From Papaver somniferum (Eukaryota > Streptophyta > Magnoliopsida > Ranunculales > Papaveraceae), in the NCBI RefSeq assembly GCF_003573695.1, contig NW_020621936.1, forward strand, positions 8,246,001 through 8,310,000: DNA of 64,000 nt. The letters run 5' to 3'. The notes beneath the pieces were generated by a model. It ran no database searches. It was given only the letters and a program-made list of their open reading frames with translations, and was not told the origin of the DNA. Within the stretch, counting starts at the first letter, position 1. Every line of letters begins with the position of its first letter. Below, piece by piece: positions 20,810 through 33,179 of the stretch. The position numbers and the translations under genes are program-made.

Positions 20810-23800
20810 GGGTCATTTACAGATATGTCCCATTTTCTAAAGTTGTTTACAAAATAATTCCTTTTTTTTGATAACTTACAAAGTAGTCCCGTTACAAAGA
20901 TTCCATCCAGTTACAAGTTAACTGGTGTTAACTGACATGTGGCAGATTTAGGGTGACCTAAGATGCCCAATATACCCTTCAGTTAAACTTGTTTCCTCGT
21001 TTCTTCAGGAGATCTCATCGAAAAACTTTATCTTATTCACCTGTTAGAAACCAGACAGAAGAACCATAAAATCGTAAAAACAGAGCAAGGCAAGCTAATG
21101 ACACTAATACTACCATTTATTGATAACATTGAATCAAAGATCCAATACTCAAAACATCCAAAAACAATATCTCTGGGAGGTAGCTAATATCCAAACAAAG
21201 TAAAAGCTAAACTAAAACATAACCAAATAAACAGAGCAAATGCAGGAAGTTTCATAGGTCTCACTTGAAAGCAAACAAAAGACATCCTAACCAAAACTAG
21301 TTTCAAGTAAATCTTCAGTGAACACTACTGCTGAGTCGTAGCTTTTCTTGGCTTCTTCGTTGCAGGCATAAAACCACCAGCACTTCCAGCTTGTGATGAT
21401 GATTGGGATTGAAATGCCAGTCCGCTTTCTTCAGATGTAGACCTATTTCTCTTTGTATTAGAGCCAATTGCACCACAAGGACAAGTTGTCTTGTTGTGAC
21501 CAGGCAGCTTGCATTTGCTGCAGCACCTGACTTTCTTCTCGGATAGGGTCTCATTATAGGCCTTCCTTCTGTTCTTCCTAGGCCGGCCTGGTTTCCTTAT
21601 GAGCAATGGAGGAACAATAGTTGTTCTTGGCTGTATAAGAGAAGAACAAAGGAAGTTAATATTGCATAAAGAGATCAACAACCTAGTAAGTAATAGGTGT
21701 ACAATAATCTTCCCAAGTAATAGACATAGCAAAAAAACAAAGAATGAATGAAAATACTAAAAATGATTACTTAGCCGCCGCAAAAATTAAACATCCTAAA
21801 TATCTACACTATATATGTTACTGCAGGGTCTGGAATCCGGCTTCCAAACACTAAAATCCATTAAGTAGCTAGGTACAGGGTTCATACAAGAATTGAGAAG
21901 AATTGAGTTCAGATATTTCACAGAGTACTTTGAATTAATGTATCACAATTGTACTTTTAAGTAGATACACACAGATATTTAAGGTAAACCTAATAATGTA
22001 ATGTAAAAGGTTGTCTAAGTTCATAGTGCACACATAAATCAGATCCAATTAAGGACAAGTAAACATGAATAGTTGAGAGTTAGGAAAAAACCTCATCCCA
22101 ATCCTCAGGCCCTTCCAATGGCACCATATCAGGGGCATAGGTGGTCCTGTAGTTATCCACTGAGTAGTATCTGGCACAATACCTATAAAAATGCACACAA
22201 GAAAAACATACAGGTTTAACATTTCACATATTGGTAATAAAGAAAGAATCATAGATAAAACTACATGTGTTCTGCACACTTACTCAACCCATTGGGCCTG
22301 ATTTGCTGCAGAGCACAGACTGCGTGTTGACAGGGGAAACCCCTCAGCTGCCATTGCATGCAGCTGCAAGTATGTTTCTCAAGGTCAACAGTGAATATTG
22401 TATTATGTATGCTTGTGACTTCATAAAGCTTGCCAGCAACCGCTCCTTCTACCTTATATTCCCCTGTTTTCGTAAACATCTTCTTCAATAATTTTTTGGC
22501 AGTAGGAACCAAATCCCCAGAATCCCATCCAACACAAGCATTTCTTCTCTTGTAAAACAGCCCCATTACCAGCTGTCCATACATCAAAACTAGCTTGCAG
22601 ACAGTTTTCTCCCTAATGTTGGTTATCATGTTATTGAAACTTTCAGAAAAGTTGTTACTCAAGTGTTCACAAGCGCTCTTGTGGTCAAAAAAGGCCCTAC
22701 ACCAGCTTTTAGGATCCTCGCCCATCAAATACTGACAAGCACTAACATTCTCTGACATCATACTATCCATGTGTGCCTACAGTTGAAACATATTTAGTGT
22801 TACAAGAATTTTACTTTCTAAGAATAAAAAATGTCACTCATTTCATTTACGTACTAAAACAAACCTGAAAGTGTTTAGGCTTATAAGCTCTAGCAGCATT
22901 CCAGAATAGTGTGTGTAGTTTAGATCCCTTGTAGTGCATTTTGAAGTTTGCATACATGTGCCTGCCATGAATATAAAACATAATTTATGTATTTTGTAAC
23001 AATAAAATGATCAGGTTGGAGGTTAGTTTTTAACCTGAAGCAGAACCTATGTGGTGAAGTAGGGAACAACTTTTGGACAGCGTTTCTCAAACCCTTCTGT
23101 CTATCAGATATGAAGTTGATTGTCTCAACGGGATGATCAGCCAATCTATGCTTGAGATTATTCAAGAACAAGAACCAGTTCTCCGCACACTCATTTATAC
23201 AAACCATGATACCCAAAGGAACCAATCCATTCTGCCCATCAAGAGCAGTGACAGATAGTAGACATCCACCATACTTTCCCTTCAGGTGACAACCATCCAG
23301 CCCAACCACATTTATACAACCATTTATAAAACCCCTCATTGGGGCATCAAAAGATATGGTCATAGATTCAAAGCGATTGTCTCTGCACGAAGAAACAAGG
23401 AAAGTTTTAAAACTAGAACTCAAACTAATCAATTTTACGAACAATTAAAGAAATAATATTACCTTCCGTAAGTGAAAATAGCAATTGATCCGGGATTAGT
23501 CTTTTGATCATTTCACACAGACTTGGTATGAGTCTATAACTCTCATCAAAGCTTCCATTTATCCTCTCCAACACATTGTTTCTAGCCTTCCATGCAACGT
23601 GCTACGGGATCAAGGTGTTGTGGCTTGTCCAAAACTCGGCAACAATCTCAGAAGGTTTAGGTACATTCTTTCCATGTGACTCCCTTAGCTTGTTGATCAC
23701 ATGTTGAGCTACAAATTCTGGATTTGCACATGAATTCCTCCCATAAGGATCCCCAATACAAGTGTGGTGCAAGTGGAAATCTCTTATGCTCCAAGTCGCC

Positions 23801-26800
23801 TCACCAGGGATCCTCCTTGCAGATATATACCACAGACATAGAATGGGCTCTCCAAAGGATTTACACACAGCCTTGATTCTATTATTATCACTCTTACTAA
23901 ACCTGCATTCTGTCCTAGTAGATACACAGTATTTTCTGAGATGTATCTTAAAAACGGTCTTGTCTGGAAATTCCATCCCCTCATCAATTCTGTCATCAAC
24001 TACAACTTGTATTTCATTTTCTGGTTCAGGGAATAACTCATTATCCACTGAATCAGCAGCAACAAGGAAATCTTCAAAATCACTGTCATCAAACCAATGT
24101 TGCCCATTATCTACCACTCTAACTTCATGATTAGGTAATGGCCTACCAACCATTTCAGGACCATAATCATCTTCCGATCCATTAGCAATTTCCTTCCCTT
24201 TACCCTTTTCAATCTCAAAATCAATCAGTGGTTCCTTAACTTCTTTGAAAACTGCAAGTCATGACAATCAACAAGGAAAAAGTAATTAACACATCGGGTA
24301 TCATTATATCATTATAAAAACCAATTTTAAAAGAGAAACCAACACTACCTTCAACTTTATCATCCGTCTCCAACAACTGGTCATAATGATCATCTACATG
24401 TTCAGAAGCATATACAAATACACATTAATATCAAATTGTAAACATAACATAATCGATGATTTCTAAAATTTTAAAATATGAACATCACCTTCATCGTCTT
24501 CCTCACTATCCTTACCAGCACTGCTTTTCATACTAAAATTGTGTAAAAACTCCTTCCAATCTGCATCATCTTCACCCTCACTGTATATGAGTGGTTGGCT
24601 CCATGGTTGGTCTTCCGGGTGACAATCATCTGCATTTAGATTCTGAAGGTGCAACACTGATTCCTTAGTCGCATTTACAGCTTCTTCAACAACATCTACT
24701 TTATCCGCGGCTGATTTCCAGAATTCGGTACCTAGTGAATCATCATCTAGATTCACAATGCCCTGACTACTAGCCTGTGTCGGCTCCTCAACATGGTTCT
24801 CAAAATCCAGAACCATCTTTGCTAAATTAACACCAACTGTCTTTTTAGCTTTTTCAATCAGCCTCGGGCTTTTCCTGTGACATAAAGTTACCCTTGGTCC
24901 TTTCTGAGGTGTTGAATCCCTGTTACATAACAAAAGAGAATTATCACTAAAAGATATTCATCATATGCTAAAAAAAATTTTTATCACCAACATACATCAT
25001 ATTATCACACTAGAAGACAAACAATCAAACTGTAAGCAATAGACCAATAACAGGGCCAGTGAAAAGAATATATTATATCATGGAAGTAATCTCTCTTTTG
25101 ATTATGCTTAGACAAAAGACTGATTAAAAATGTAGGAAGATGAAACAGAGGGAGACATTAAGCATAGGCACATACACCAATAGGAAAGAAACTAAACTGT
25201 GGTAAGAGGAAAATTAAATAGCAGCTCACAGTGTGCTAGATTTTAACTGCCTAGCCATCTAACAAATTAAACAAAAATATATGCACCAAAGCAATTATTA
25301 GCTAAGAAAGATACTTTTTATCTGAAGCATTAAACAGTAACACAACAAAGTGATCAAGATGAAAGTACGAAACAAAATAAAACTACAAGCCAACACACCA
25401 CAGAAATCTTTGTTCAAATGTGAACATGCCGGTCATTGATATGAAGTGCTACACACATTACCAGCAAACTCGGATACAGGTGCAAACTCGCATTACCACT
25501 ATCAGATATTCATCATATGCTAAAAAAACGAATTTTAGAACAGAATATGATCACTTTGACAACAGGTTCTAAGAATTAGGTAAAGCATTGTTTAACACGA
25601 CAAAATATCATTAAAAATCATGCAAAATGGTAATAGAATCATGAGGGGTAGGCATATCTCTCTAAAAATTAACGTCAATACATTGAAATTAATCAGTTTA
25701 CTAACTAAATAAAAGCATATCATCTTGACTAACAGAACATGACAGAAGAGACATCTAACCTGTTTCCAACTATTTGTAACTATATGTCCAGAATCAGGTT
25801 CCATGTGACTGCAAGAGAATTTTCATAATAAGTTATTAAGTTATAACAGATATGTACACTAAAATTCATAAACAAAAATGCTAAAATAACTAAACAAAAC
25901 AGATACACAAGTGCCTGAACGCAAAACTTCAGCAGAAAATGCGTATAGCATATATGATCAGTCAACTTTCTCAATCTCGTAAGTATTAGTCAATACTAGT
26001 TTAAGAGACCCTGGCTAGACCACTGCAATTTTTTTTGTGAAAGTGCTTGTAAAACACTTGAATAAAAACCAATCTCGTAATTCTTAAACATGATGCAACA
26101 TACCAATACCAAAATAAACATCTATATATTATCAAAAACCAAGTATAATGCTCTAAGTAATGAGATGTAATCTCAGAAACACCCATAAATCTAGAGACAA
26201 AAGGATAACAAAAAGAAGATTCAATTTCAGGAACTCATTAATGAGATGTAATCTCAGAAACCCCTTCTACTACAACCACACAAATATAAGAATATAACTT
26301 TCTAATCAAAATCATCTTTAAACCTTTCATAAAATTAGATGGATTCTTTAAAGACTATTTTCGGTCGAACTAGTAAAACCACAGTTCACATACAACAAGC
26401 AGGCTAATAAAACAGATGTTCTCAAACCTGACAAAATCATTTTTGCGAACCTAATGACAATTTCAGACTGATAACATACCCACAAAGTACCATTAATAGA
26501 CCATTTCAGTAGCAAAACACATATCATGTTCAACAACAGAATATATACCATTTCAGGAACAACTCATAACCAACTATACAGACCTAATTCCAAATATTCA
26601 TAAATTGGAAAACCCTAATTTTCAAATCGGTTTGAAAATCCTTAAATTGAAACCCTATACTAAACAAAAAACCCAAATTTCATAACAACAAAGAAGAGAA
26701 ACAGAGTTAAGTTCGTGAAAATATACCTTCTTGGAGTTTCATCAACCATTATCTTCTTCCCCATTTCTTCAAAAAGACAGAAATTACACGCTAGAAATTA

Positions 26801-27301
26801 CTTAGGTTTTCACTAGAAAATACCCTCTATCAACTGGTTTAGGCATAGAAAACAAACTTAGATCTTGGTTCTTTATATACTGATAGAGTAACAAAAATCT
26901 GAGAGAAACCCTAACCAATTTGTGGCGCGAAATTTCTTGATAAGGATATATCAGTTGAATTAGTTTTGGATATATCCTAAATTCATGCTTGTAATCTTCT
27001 CAAATCAGATTGTTCTCTCTGCTCTCCCACCATCTTCTCTAACAACGAAATATTTCTTCTGATCTTCACATACTCGATAGAGTTGAAACAAAGAAGGAAG
27101 GTTGTATGCGTCTTTTTTCATTTACTAGATATTAACACCCGCACAACAACTGTACCTTCAACTGACAGCTCAGCTAGTCCCCACTTCTCAACCACCTTTG
27201 ACCGGTAACTTTAAACGGCAGGGCAGTTTTATAAGTTTTGAAAAAAACGGGTCACGAATGTATATCGGCCCACAAATTTGGGATAGAAATGACTAATTCC
27301 C
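20810..27301 (-). mobile_element. Autonomous-type Mutator-like element (MULE), 6.5 kb
   Basis: The element is flanked by a perfect 9-bp target duplication TTTTCCGTA (20801-20809 and 27302-27310). The ends are imperfect inverted repeats: GGGTCATTTACAG... on the left, GGGAATTAGTCATTTC... on the right (reverse complement). About 50-90 bp further in are better matching blocks, left ATAACTTACAAAGTAGTCCC against right AAAACTTATAAAACTGCCC. It contains one minus-strand gene for a MuDR-type transposase (21325-26764). It lies about 1.1 kb upstream of the QUA2 start codon. A PIF-type MITE begins only 32 bp beyond its right end. Confidence 0.85.
21325..26764 (-). pseudogene. MULE transposase gene, nine exons, one stop and one frameshift
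   Basis: Exons on the minus strand: 26764-26727, 24919-24489, 24393-24349, 24251-23463, 23382-23035, 22961-22865, 22776-22280, 22182-22092, 21630-21325. All are GT-AG and phase-consistent except across exon 4 to 6. Order of parts: an acidic N-terminal region; a MuDR-type DNA-binding domain in exon 4 (24251-23463); the MULE transposase core with the first Asp in VVGLDGCHLKGKYGG and another in ISDRQKG; the NNFSESFNNMI segment with a likely catalytic Glu; a SWIM zinc finger (CSC...CQH) near 22330-22390; then an AT-hook-like KPGRPRK and a CCHC knuckle CSKCKLPGHNKTTC in the last exon. Two lesions lie in exon 4: an in-frame TAG at 23600-23602 and a 1-nt deletion near 23496, both between the DNA-binding domain and the core. 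Intron 1 is about 1.8 kb. Domesticated MUSTANG/FAR1 genes are less likely because of the terminal repeats and target duplication. Confidence 0.88.
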
Positions 27302-27333
27302 TTTTCCGTATAAACCATGCAACACGAATCTTA

Positions 27334-27615
27334 GAGTGTCTGTTTTTTCTTGACTCAACTGAGTTGAATATGACTCATCTAGATCTGACTAATATCACCT
27401 GATTCATCTGGATGTGACTCAATATATTTGTTTTTTGAGTCAGATATGATTCATTTGACTTAATATTATGTAAATCAAGTCAAGGGTTATGTCTGAGTCA
27501 AATCGTGAGTCGGATCTGACTCAAAATAAAAAAGAAACGATCTGATATCTGACTCGAGCCGAGTCAGAGGTTGAGTCAGATTCAGACGCCGAATCAGCAA
27601 AAAACAAACACACTC
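27334..27615. mobile_element. PIF/Harbinger-like MITE, 282 bp
   Basis: Flanked by TTA (27331-27333 and 27616-27618). Inverted ends GAGTGTCTGTTTTTT and GAGTGTGTTTGTTTTTT. The interior is rich in repeated TGACTCA/GAGTCAGA motifs. No ORF. Confidence 0.65.
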
Positions 27616-27949
27616 TTAGACCTCTAGATTTAGGCCTGCCTATCTTGTGTAGCTTTGTTTTTTTCACTACACGATAGGAATCCACCATAATACAAAGACA
27701 GTGACGGAATTAGGAATTAGGTATGGGAGGGTTCGGCAGGCTAGTTGGACTTGATAAATTTTTTCACTACACGAATACGGAGATAAAAGACATCAATAGT
27801 ATGTTGAACAATAAATTTGTCTATTGGTCGATAATTATTGGAAAACCTATATTAAACAAAAGATAACTCAGTAAATTTTCCTTTCTCTTTATAATGGTAG
27901 TCAAGCTTATCTCTCTAATGATCAAGAAAGTTGTTGATTTGAACTTGAT

Positions 27950-29585
27950 TTTTGGTTCAGACCTTCTGTGGAGGGAAAGGCCATTAATCATCTGCAATTT
28001 GCATATGACATCATTATGTTCATTGATGACGATGTGGAACAGGTAACAAACCTCAAAAATATTTTGTTGGCTTTTAAACTTATTTCTGGTTTACTTGTAA
28101 ACTACAATAAATGTGTTATAGATGAGGTGGGTTTAGCTCAACATGCCAATGCATGTACTGACATTTTTGGGTGCCAAAAAGTCGGATTTCCTATAAATTA
28201 CTTAGGAATCCCCTTAGGAAGTAAGTCTAAGGTTGTTGTTGTTTGGGATTCTATTATGTAGAAGTTTCAGGCTAGATTGAAAGAAAGAAGGTGAACGCTT
28301 GTTAAAAGTATTTTAGATAGCTTACTTACTATTATATATATCTTTTCCAGCTGCCCAATTTTGTGAAAAAACATATGGAAAGGATCATGAGACAATTCTT
28401 TTGGGGATTTTCTGCTGTTATAAAGAAGAAAGCATGGGTTGGTTGTAATAAAATTTTCCTTCCTAAAGAGAGAGGTGTTGTTGGGATTAAGAAATTAAGA
28501 TTGGGAAATAAAGATTTGCATGCCGCATGGATTTGAATGTATGTCAAGTAGAATATGTCTCTTTTGGAGGTCCGTTGTTCACCAAAAGTTTGCTTGAAAT
28601 GAGAAATCTTTCTTTTCATAAACTACTAGTAAACCAACTGGTAAAATCCTAGGGGCGCGTATTCTTAAATGCAGTGATCTGGTGATAAGTAACACTATTT
28701 TGAAGGTGAACACTGGGGATAAACTATTATTCTGGAAGGATGATTGACTCAATAATCAATTTCTCTGCAATCTCTTTCCTGATCTTTTCAAGCTATCTAG
28801 GCACAGAAAAAATACTCTGATGAAACGATGTTGAATGTCGGTGTCACTGCAGTACAGTGGTAAAGTCATTGAGTGATGATACCAGTGACCTGAGTTTGAA
28901 ACTCGCTGACACCAAATTCTTTACTAATAAAAAAAATCTTGAATATTAATTAACAATATTCTATTTTGGAATTTCAGTTTTTCCAGGACTCTGAAATACG
29001 ATGAAGTTAATGTTGTAGCTACAATGATTAGTATGTTGCTTGAGCTAAATTTCATTGTTGATGTTGTTGACAATAGAAGATGCATATCTGCTGAATCTTT
29101 TTTGTGGCCAGTTGTTATCTACACTAAGAAGAAATTGGTTTCACCAAGTTTTCATATCCAATACAAGGGTAAAGTTTATAAAGAAATATGACATGGCTAA
29201 ATGGGGGTAAAGGAGAAAGTCTAAATTATACTTTCTTCATGACCTTGGTCTTAGATCGGTATTATCATTTGTCTCTTGTTTTGAATAAAATTTGTTAAAT
29301 AAGACCTTAGGGATTGGAGAAGAACTCTAGGCAAATAGTTTTATCTTCATTTTTTATTTGTTATTTAGCAATAACTCACAAAGAAAAAGGTGTTAATATA
29401 AGACCTCCACCTAAGATGACCTTGAACCCCTGCATTGGAGATGCTCTAAATAAGCTTTACAATGTGATTGTGATGAATGGTTGCATCATGTGAAAGAAAA
29501 GTGTTGAGTCTAATTTACATCTTTTTATACATTGTGATGTATCTTGTCAGCTATGGAATTATTGTCTAGGAAGTTAAAGATAGAT
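27950..29585 (+). pseudogene. Dead L1-type LINE: RT and zinc-binding remnants
   Basis: Broken frames give, in order, an RT stretch at 27975-28260 (HLQFAYDIIMFIDD, where active copies have FADD; then NYLGIPLG), an RT thumb-like stretch at 28340-28540 (KKHMERIMRQFFWG, KERGVVGIKKLRLGNKDLHAAW), LFWKDD near 28730, and after interruptions the RT zinc-binding motif at 29480-29570 (CIMCKK...HLFIHCDVSCQLWN). Stops and frameshifts occur throughout. A SINE-like insertion splits it at 28838-28940. Region 29210-29455 also looks foreign. Confidence 0.7.
28838..28940 (+). mobile_element. tRNA-derived SINE-like insertion inside the LINE
   Basis: Begins GGTGTCACTGCAGTACAGTG and carries an A-box-like AGTGGTAAAGTC and a B-box-like GAGTTTGAAACTC about 40 bp apart. 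It ends with an A-rich tail (AATAAAAAAAATC). LINE coding sense resumes beyond it. A short TTGAAT direct repeat on each side may be a decayed target duplication. Confidence 0.5.
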
Positions 29586-29599
29586 CGTTTTAGCAATTC

Positions 29600-30900
29600 T
29601 GCGTACCTTCACAAAGTATGATCATCGACCTTAATCTTGGATACGATCTCGATTATCGTTCTGTTCTCTGATCTCCGATCAGGTTTTCCGTGGCATGAAG
29701 TTAGGGTATCCTGATTATCTTCTAAGTCAATTGTGGCTTAATGGTCGTTTAGAATGGAATCAGAGAGAGAAGGGAGAATTTTCTGAAGTCTATTTTCTAT
29801 TATCAGAGTGAACTTGTTTATCTTCTAAGTCAATAATTAATGTAGATGACTAAGCACGTGACAGTTTGGACTTAATGAATCCCGCCTTGTGCTTGTACCG
29901 ACCTGGGACAACTTTTTGTTATGAATACCCAGCTTTCCAGGCATCCCTTCAGTTGAAAGCATCGAGAATCTTCCTAGCTTCGCACTTGGACTCAGGCGTT
30001 CCGAGCCTAGATTGTGTCTCTGGATTTTTTAGTCGCATATGGCTTGATTCTTGGATATCTGGATCAGGTCTTCGACGTCTGACCTTGAGTCTTATCTCAT
30101 GTCTCAGTTGTATTACTCTTCAGTTATCAGTTCTCTGGTAGATGCTATATTTTGTCATCTACATATTTTCCCTCATTTTAATTAAAGTAAGTTTGTTGAT
30201 TTTTTTTTTAATTTAACTCTAGTTCATTTTTTCATTAATAGCTGACGACTTTTTATTCCCCTTAGTCAGCACCAATGAGGATACGTCTTTTTAACAATCA
30301 TACATACCTTCATAAAGTCTGATCATCGTCCTTAATATTGGGATACGATCTCGATTATCACTTTGTTCTCTTATCTCTGATCAGGTTTCCGTTGAGTGAA
30401 GTTAAGGTTTTATGATTAACTTCTAAGTCGGTTGTGGTTTAAAAGAGAATCAGAGAAGGGGGGGGGGGGGGGAAGAGAATCGTCTGAAGTCTATTTTCTA
30501 TAATCAGAATGAACTTTTTTACATCATCAGCCTTTCCGGATATTTCAACATGATATGAACACCACAATTACATGTATATGACTAAGCACGTGACAGTTTG
30601 AACTTAATGATTCATGTCTTGTGCTTCTACCGACCTGGGAAAACTCTTTGTTATGAATACCCATCTTTTCAGGCATCCCTTCAGATGACAACATCGATAA
30701 TCTTCTTAGCTTCGCACCTGGACTCAGGTCTTCCGCGTCTAGCTCGGTGTATCTGACTTGTTTCATTGCCTATAACTTGATTCTTGGACATCTGGATCAT
30801 GTCTTCGACGCCTGACCTTGAGTCTTATTTCATGTTTCAGCTGTATTACTCTTCAGCTATCAGTTCTCGGGTAGATGCTATATTTTGTCATCTAGAAAAA
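29600..30900. repeat. Direct duplication of a ~0.58-kb unit, with a G15 run
   Basis: Copy 1 spans about 29604-30168 and copy 2 about 30302-30895. Shared landmarks in order: GATCATCG, GGGATACGATCTCGATTATC, GATCAGGTTT, GAAGTCTATTTTCTAT, GACTAAGCACGTGACAGTTT, ACCGACCTGGG, AGGCATCCCTTCAG, AGATGCTATATTTTGTCATC. Copy 2 has a 15-G homopolymer at 30458-30472 where copy 1 has a mixed purine run. The two could be the LTRs of a collapsed element or a plain tandem duplication; no TG...CA ends or retroelement interior were recognised. Confidence 0.6.
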
Positions 30901-31026
30901 TTTCAAGATAAAATGGATTTTTCAGAATTCTGTCAAAGGTACTCTCTGGGAATGGAAGAAGAAGAATAAGAAGAAGAAAAAGAAGAAGGCAAAAGCTAAG
31001 AAATTAAAACTTCTGGATTTACTCCT

Positions 31027-31990
31027 TGAAAAGGAGAGTGTACCAAGTACACCACCGACTTTTTCGTTCAGCAACATGTATGTTCTAAAACTAATAAAAT
31101 CACAAGTATATCAAAGCAAAATCCCTTGAATGAGATTTTATACAGAGTTTCTCTTTTTTTTCTTCTACAACCAATATGTTTGGACAATAATCCCATCAAC
31201 CTGATTGTATAGAAGTGTTCTTGGGCGATCTCAAAAATCAATATCCAAGATCAATCTAGTTATATATAAATTAAGAGGGTCTGAATTCTCACAAGTATGA
31301 AATTTACAATCTATCTTTCAGGATGTAAAAAATAAAACAATACAATACCGAAAACGAAAAACACAAGACACTAGAGGTATATATTGTTAATGGAGATAAA
31401 ATACCTACAGAAAACCCTGGGACCTTGTGCAGTTTTGAACACCACAGTGTACTAAATCGCTAAAGATATTAACCTATTATTAGACTTCGGACCAGAATAT
31501 ATCTGAGACCGAATTAACCTCCAATCAATTCAGTTTCAGTCGTGTTCCTTACGTCTCTTGAACCTTGCGTGATTCTACACACTTGATTCCCTTAGATGAC
31601 GTCCTTTACAGCTTAAGAGTTGCTTCAACCTTGGTGAAGACTTTTGATATCAATCTGTCTCTAATAAATAAGCCTATTTGATTTTCTTTTTGATTTTTTA
31701 ATCTAGGTTTGGAAATATGTTTGCAATAGACAAAGTCCGGAAAACATCACGTATCTGGAACACTTGCACCCAGTTAGTTGAGAAGCCTGGATTATTAACC
31801 ACCTCTCAAGAATAATCCAAGCAAATCAAAAAAAAGTTTAGATATTTATCTTTGGAAAATCACAAAGTATAAGGCGAAGAGAACTTTGCGATTTCTATCT
31901 ATCTCACTCCTGATCTGAGATTACTAGAACCTCAAAGATCAGTAAGAAAAAGATACGGATACACGAACAACCTTAGTGGATTTTACCTTT
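31027..31990 (-). repeat. Fragment of long copia LTR, minus orientation
   Basis: Shares the terminal block GTACCAAGTACACCACCGAC with the LTRs at 3720, 6971 and 63622, and later blocks such as AAAACCCTGGGACCT and ACTTCGGACCAGAATAT. It is more diverged than the others and is truncated. No PBS adjoins it. Confidence 0.55.
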
Positions 31991-32574
31991 TAAAACATAA
32001 TTAAGTAATAGACCATATCTTTGGATATTTTATCTATTAACTTGAGTCCTCAAGATTAGAATGTAATAGAACAATTAAATATTTCTAAGGAGGTTAAGTC
32101 TTTAACACATAATGACATGAAACCATATATTTTTTATAAATCAAAGTTGTAGTTATGACTTAAAAATAGAGTTCCATATCGGGATTAAACATAAATGGAA
32201 ATTCGATGTCAAGGCATTACGACCCGAAATGAGAGATGGGGCAAAAAATTCCCTAGTTTCTCTTTTACAAACTTCATTATAAGTAAAAATTTGATAAACT
32301 GAAACCCAGTCTAGAAACTATTTGCATCCATATTTCAAATGAAATTTATAAATTCAAATTCCAAGTTCAATTGGTTTGTGAAAAGTGTGTGTAAAGTAGC
32401 TGACAGAATAGCATTTCTGCAGTTTTTCAGATCTGATGCATTAGACGTCAAAGGCCATGTCTCTTAAACAATAACTCAAAACGCCAAGACACTCAAACAT
32501 TTTCCATGAAGAAACCACTGCTTAAATATCTACTAATTGGTACTATTTTGGTAGAGAACTGATGACCAGAAATA

Positions 32575-32812
32575 CTCCTTCCATCCCGAAATATTTGCTT
32601 ACTTAAGGTTTTACAAAAATGCCAAGGAATTGAAAATATTTCCACATAAACCCCTAACCTCACAAATTACTTGTTTAATATATTAATCTTTAGTTCCGTA
32701 GTTTTATTCTTTCTTGATGATCATAAAATTTTAGAGGGAAATATATAAAAAAAATTTGTACATTTTTACTTAATAAAACCTTATCCATACAGTTAACGTG
32801 GGACTGGGGGAG
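32575..32812. mobile_element. Stowaway (Tc1/mariner) MITE, 238 bp
   Basis: Ends CTCCTTCCATCCCGAAAT and (reverse complement) CTCCCCCAGTCCCACG, resembling the Stowaway CTCCCTCCGTCCC terminus, flanked by TA on both sides (32573-32574, 32813-32814). AT-rich interior without ORF. Confidence 0.75.
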
Positions 32813-32944
32813 TATAAAAATTTGTAAACACGTAAAAGGCATATTCAACTTCGAAAAACATGAAGCACAAGTAATCCATTTGAACTATCAATAAAAAACA
32901 TTGTACCAATTGTAAATATCCTTAATAACAACTAAAGATTTGAG

Positions 32945-33157
32945 TAGGCCTATCAATCATATAATTGTGGAGATCAAGTCATTGTTATTCAATTGGAGGC
33001 TACATATGGATGTTTTTGAGGGATTTTCTCCTTCCAAACTTTTATGTAATTGGGATGCTGTAATTCATACATCCATATAATTTTTTTCTGGTTTCTGTAT
33101 CACTGCTTTAGTGATGTAGAAACTTTTCTAATAAAATATGTGCTTTGACGTAAAAAA
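32945..33157 (+). mobile_element. 5'-truncated LINE tail, 213 bp, 18-bp TSD
   Basis: Flanked by the perfect 18-bp direct repeat AACAACTAAAGATTTGAG (32927-32944 and 33158-33175). The insert ends in an A-rich tail after TTCTAATAAAATATGTGCT, typical of plant LINE 3' ends. The long perfect duplication and 3' tail indicate target-primed reverse transcription. Confidence 0.8.
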
Positions 33158-33179
33158 AACAACTAAAGATTTGAGATTT

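Noticed and set aside
22267..24130. Plus-strand open frames of 74-122 codons across the transposase
   Set aside because: They are antisense shadows of well-supported minus-strand exons.
25760..25808. A 49-nt AG/GT-bounded stretch that could be a second exon of the MULE transposase
   Set aside because: Including it breaks the reading phase into the exon starting at 24919, while joining 26727 directly to 24919 keeps the frame.
29290..29455. A possible GAGCATCTCCAA-type MITE within the LINE remnant
   Set aside because: Only the right end (TTGGAGATGCTC at about 29433-29444) is clear; the left end does not form the matching inverted repeat and no TAA duplication was found.
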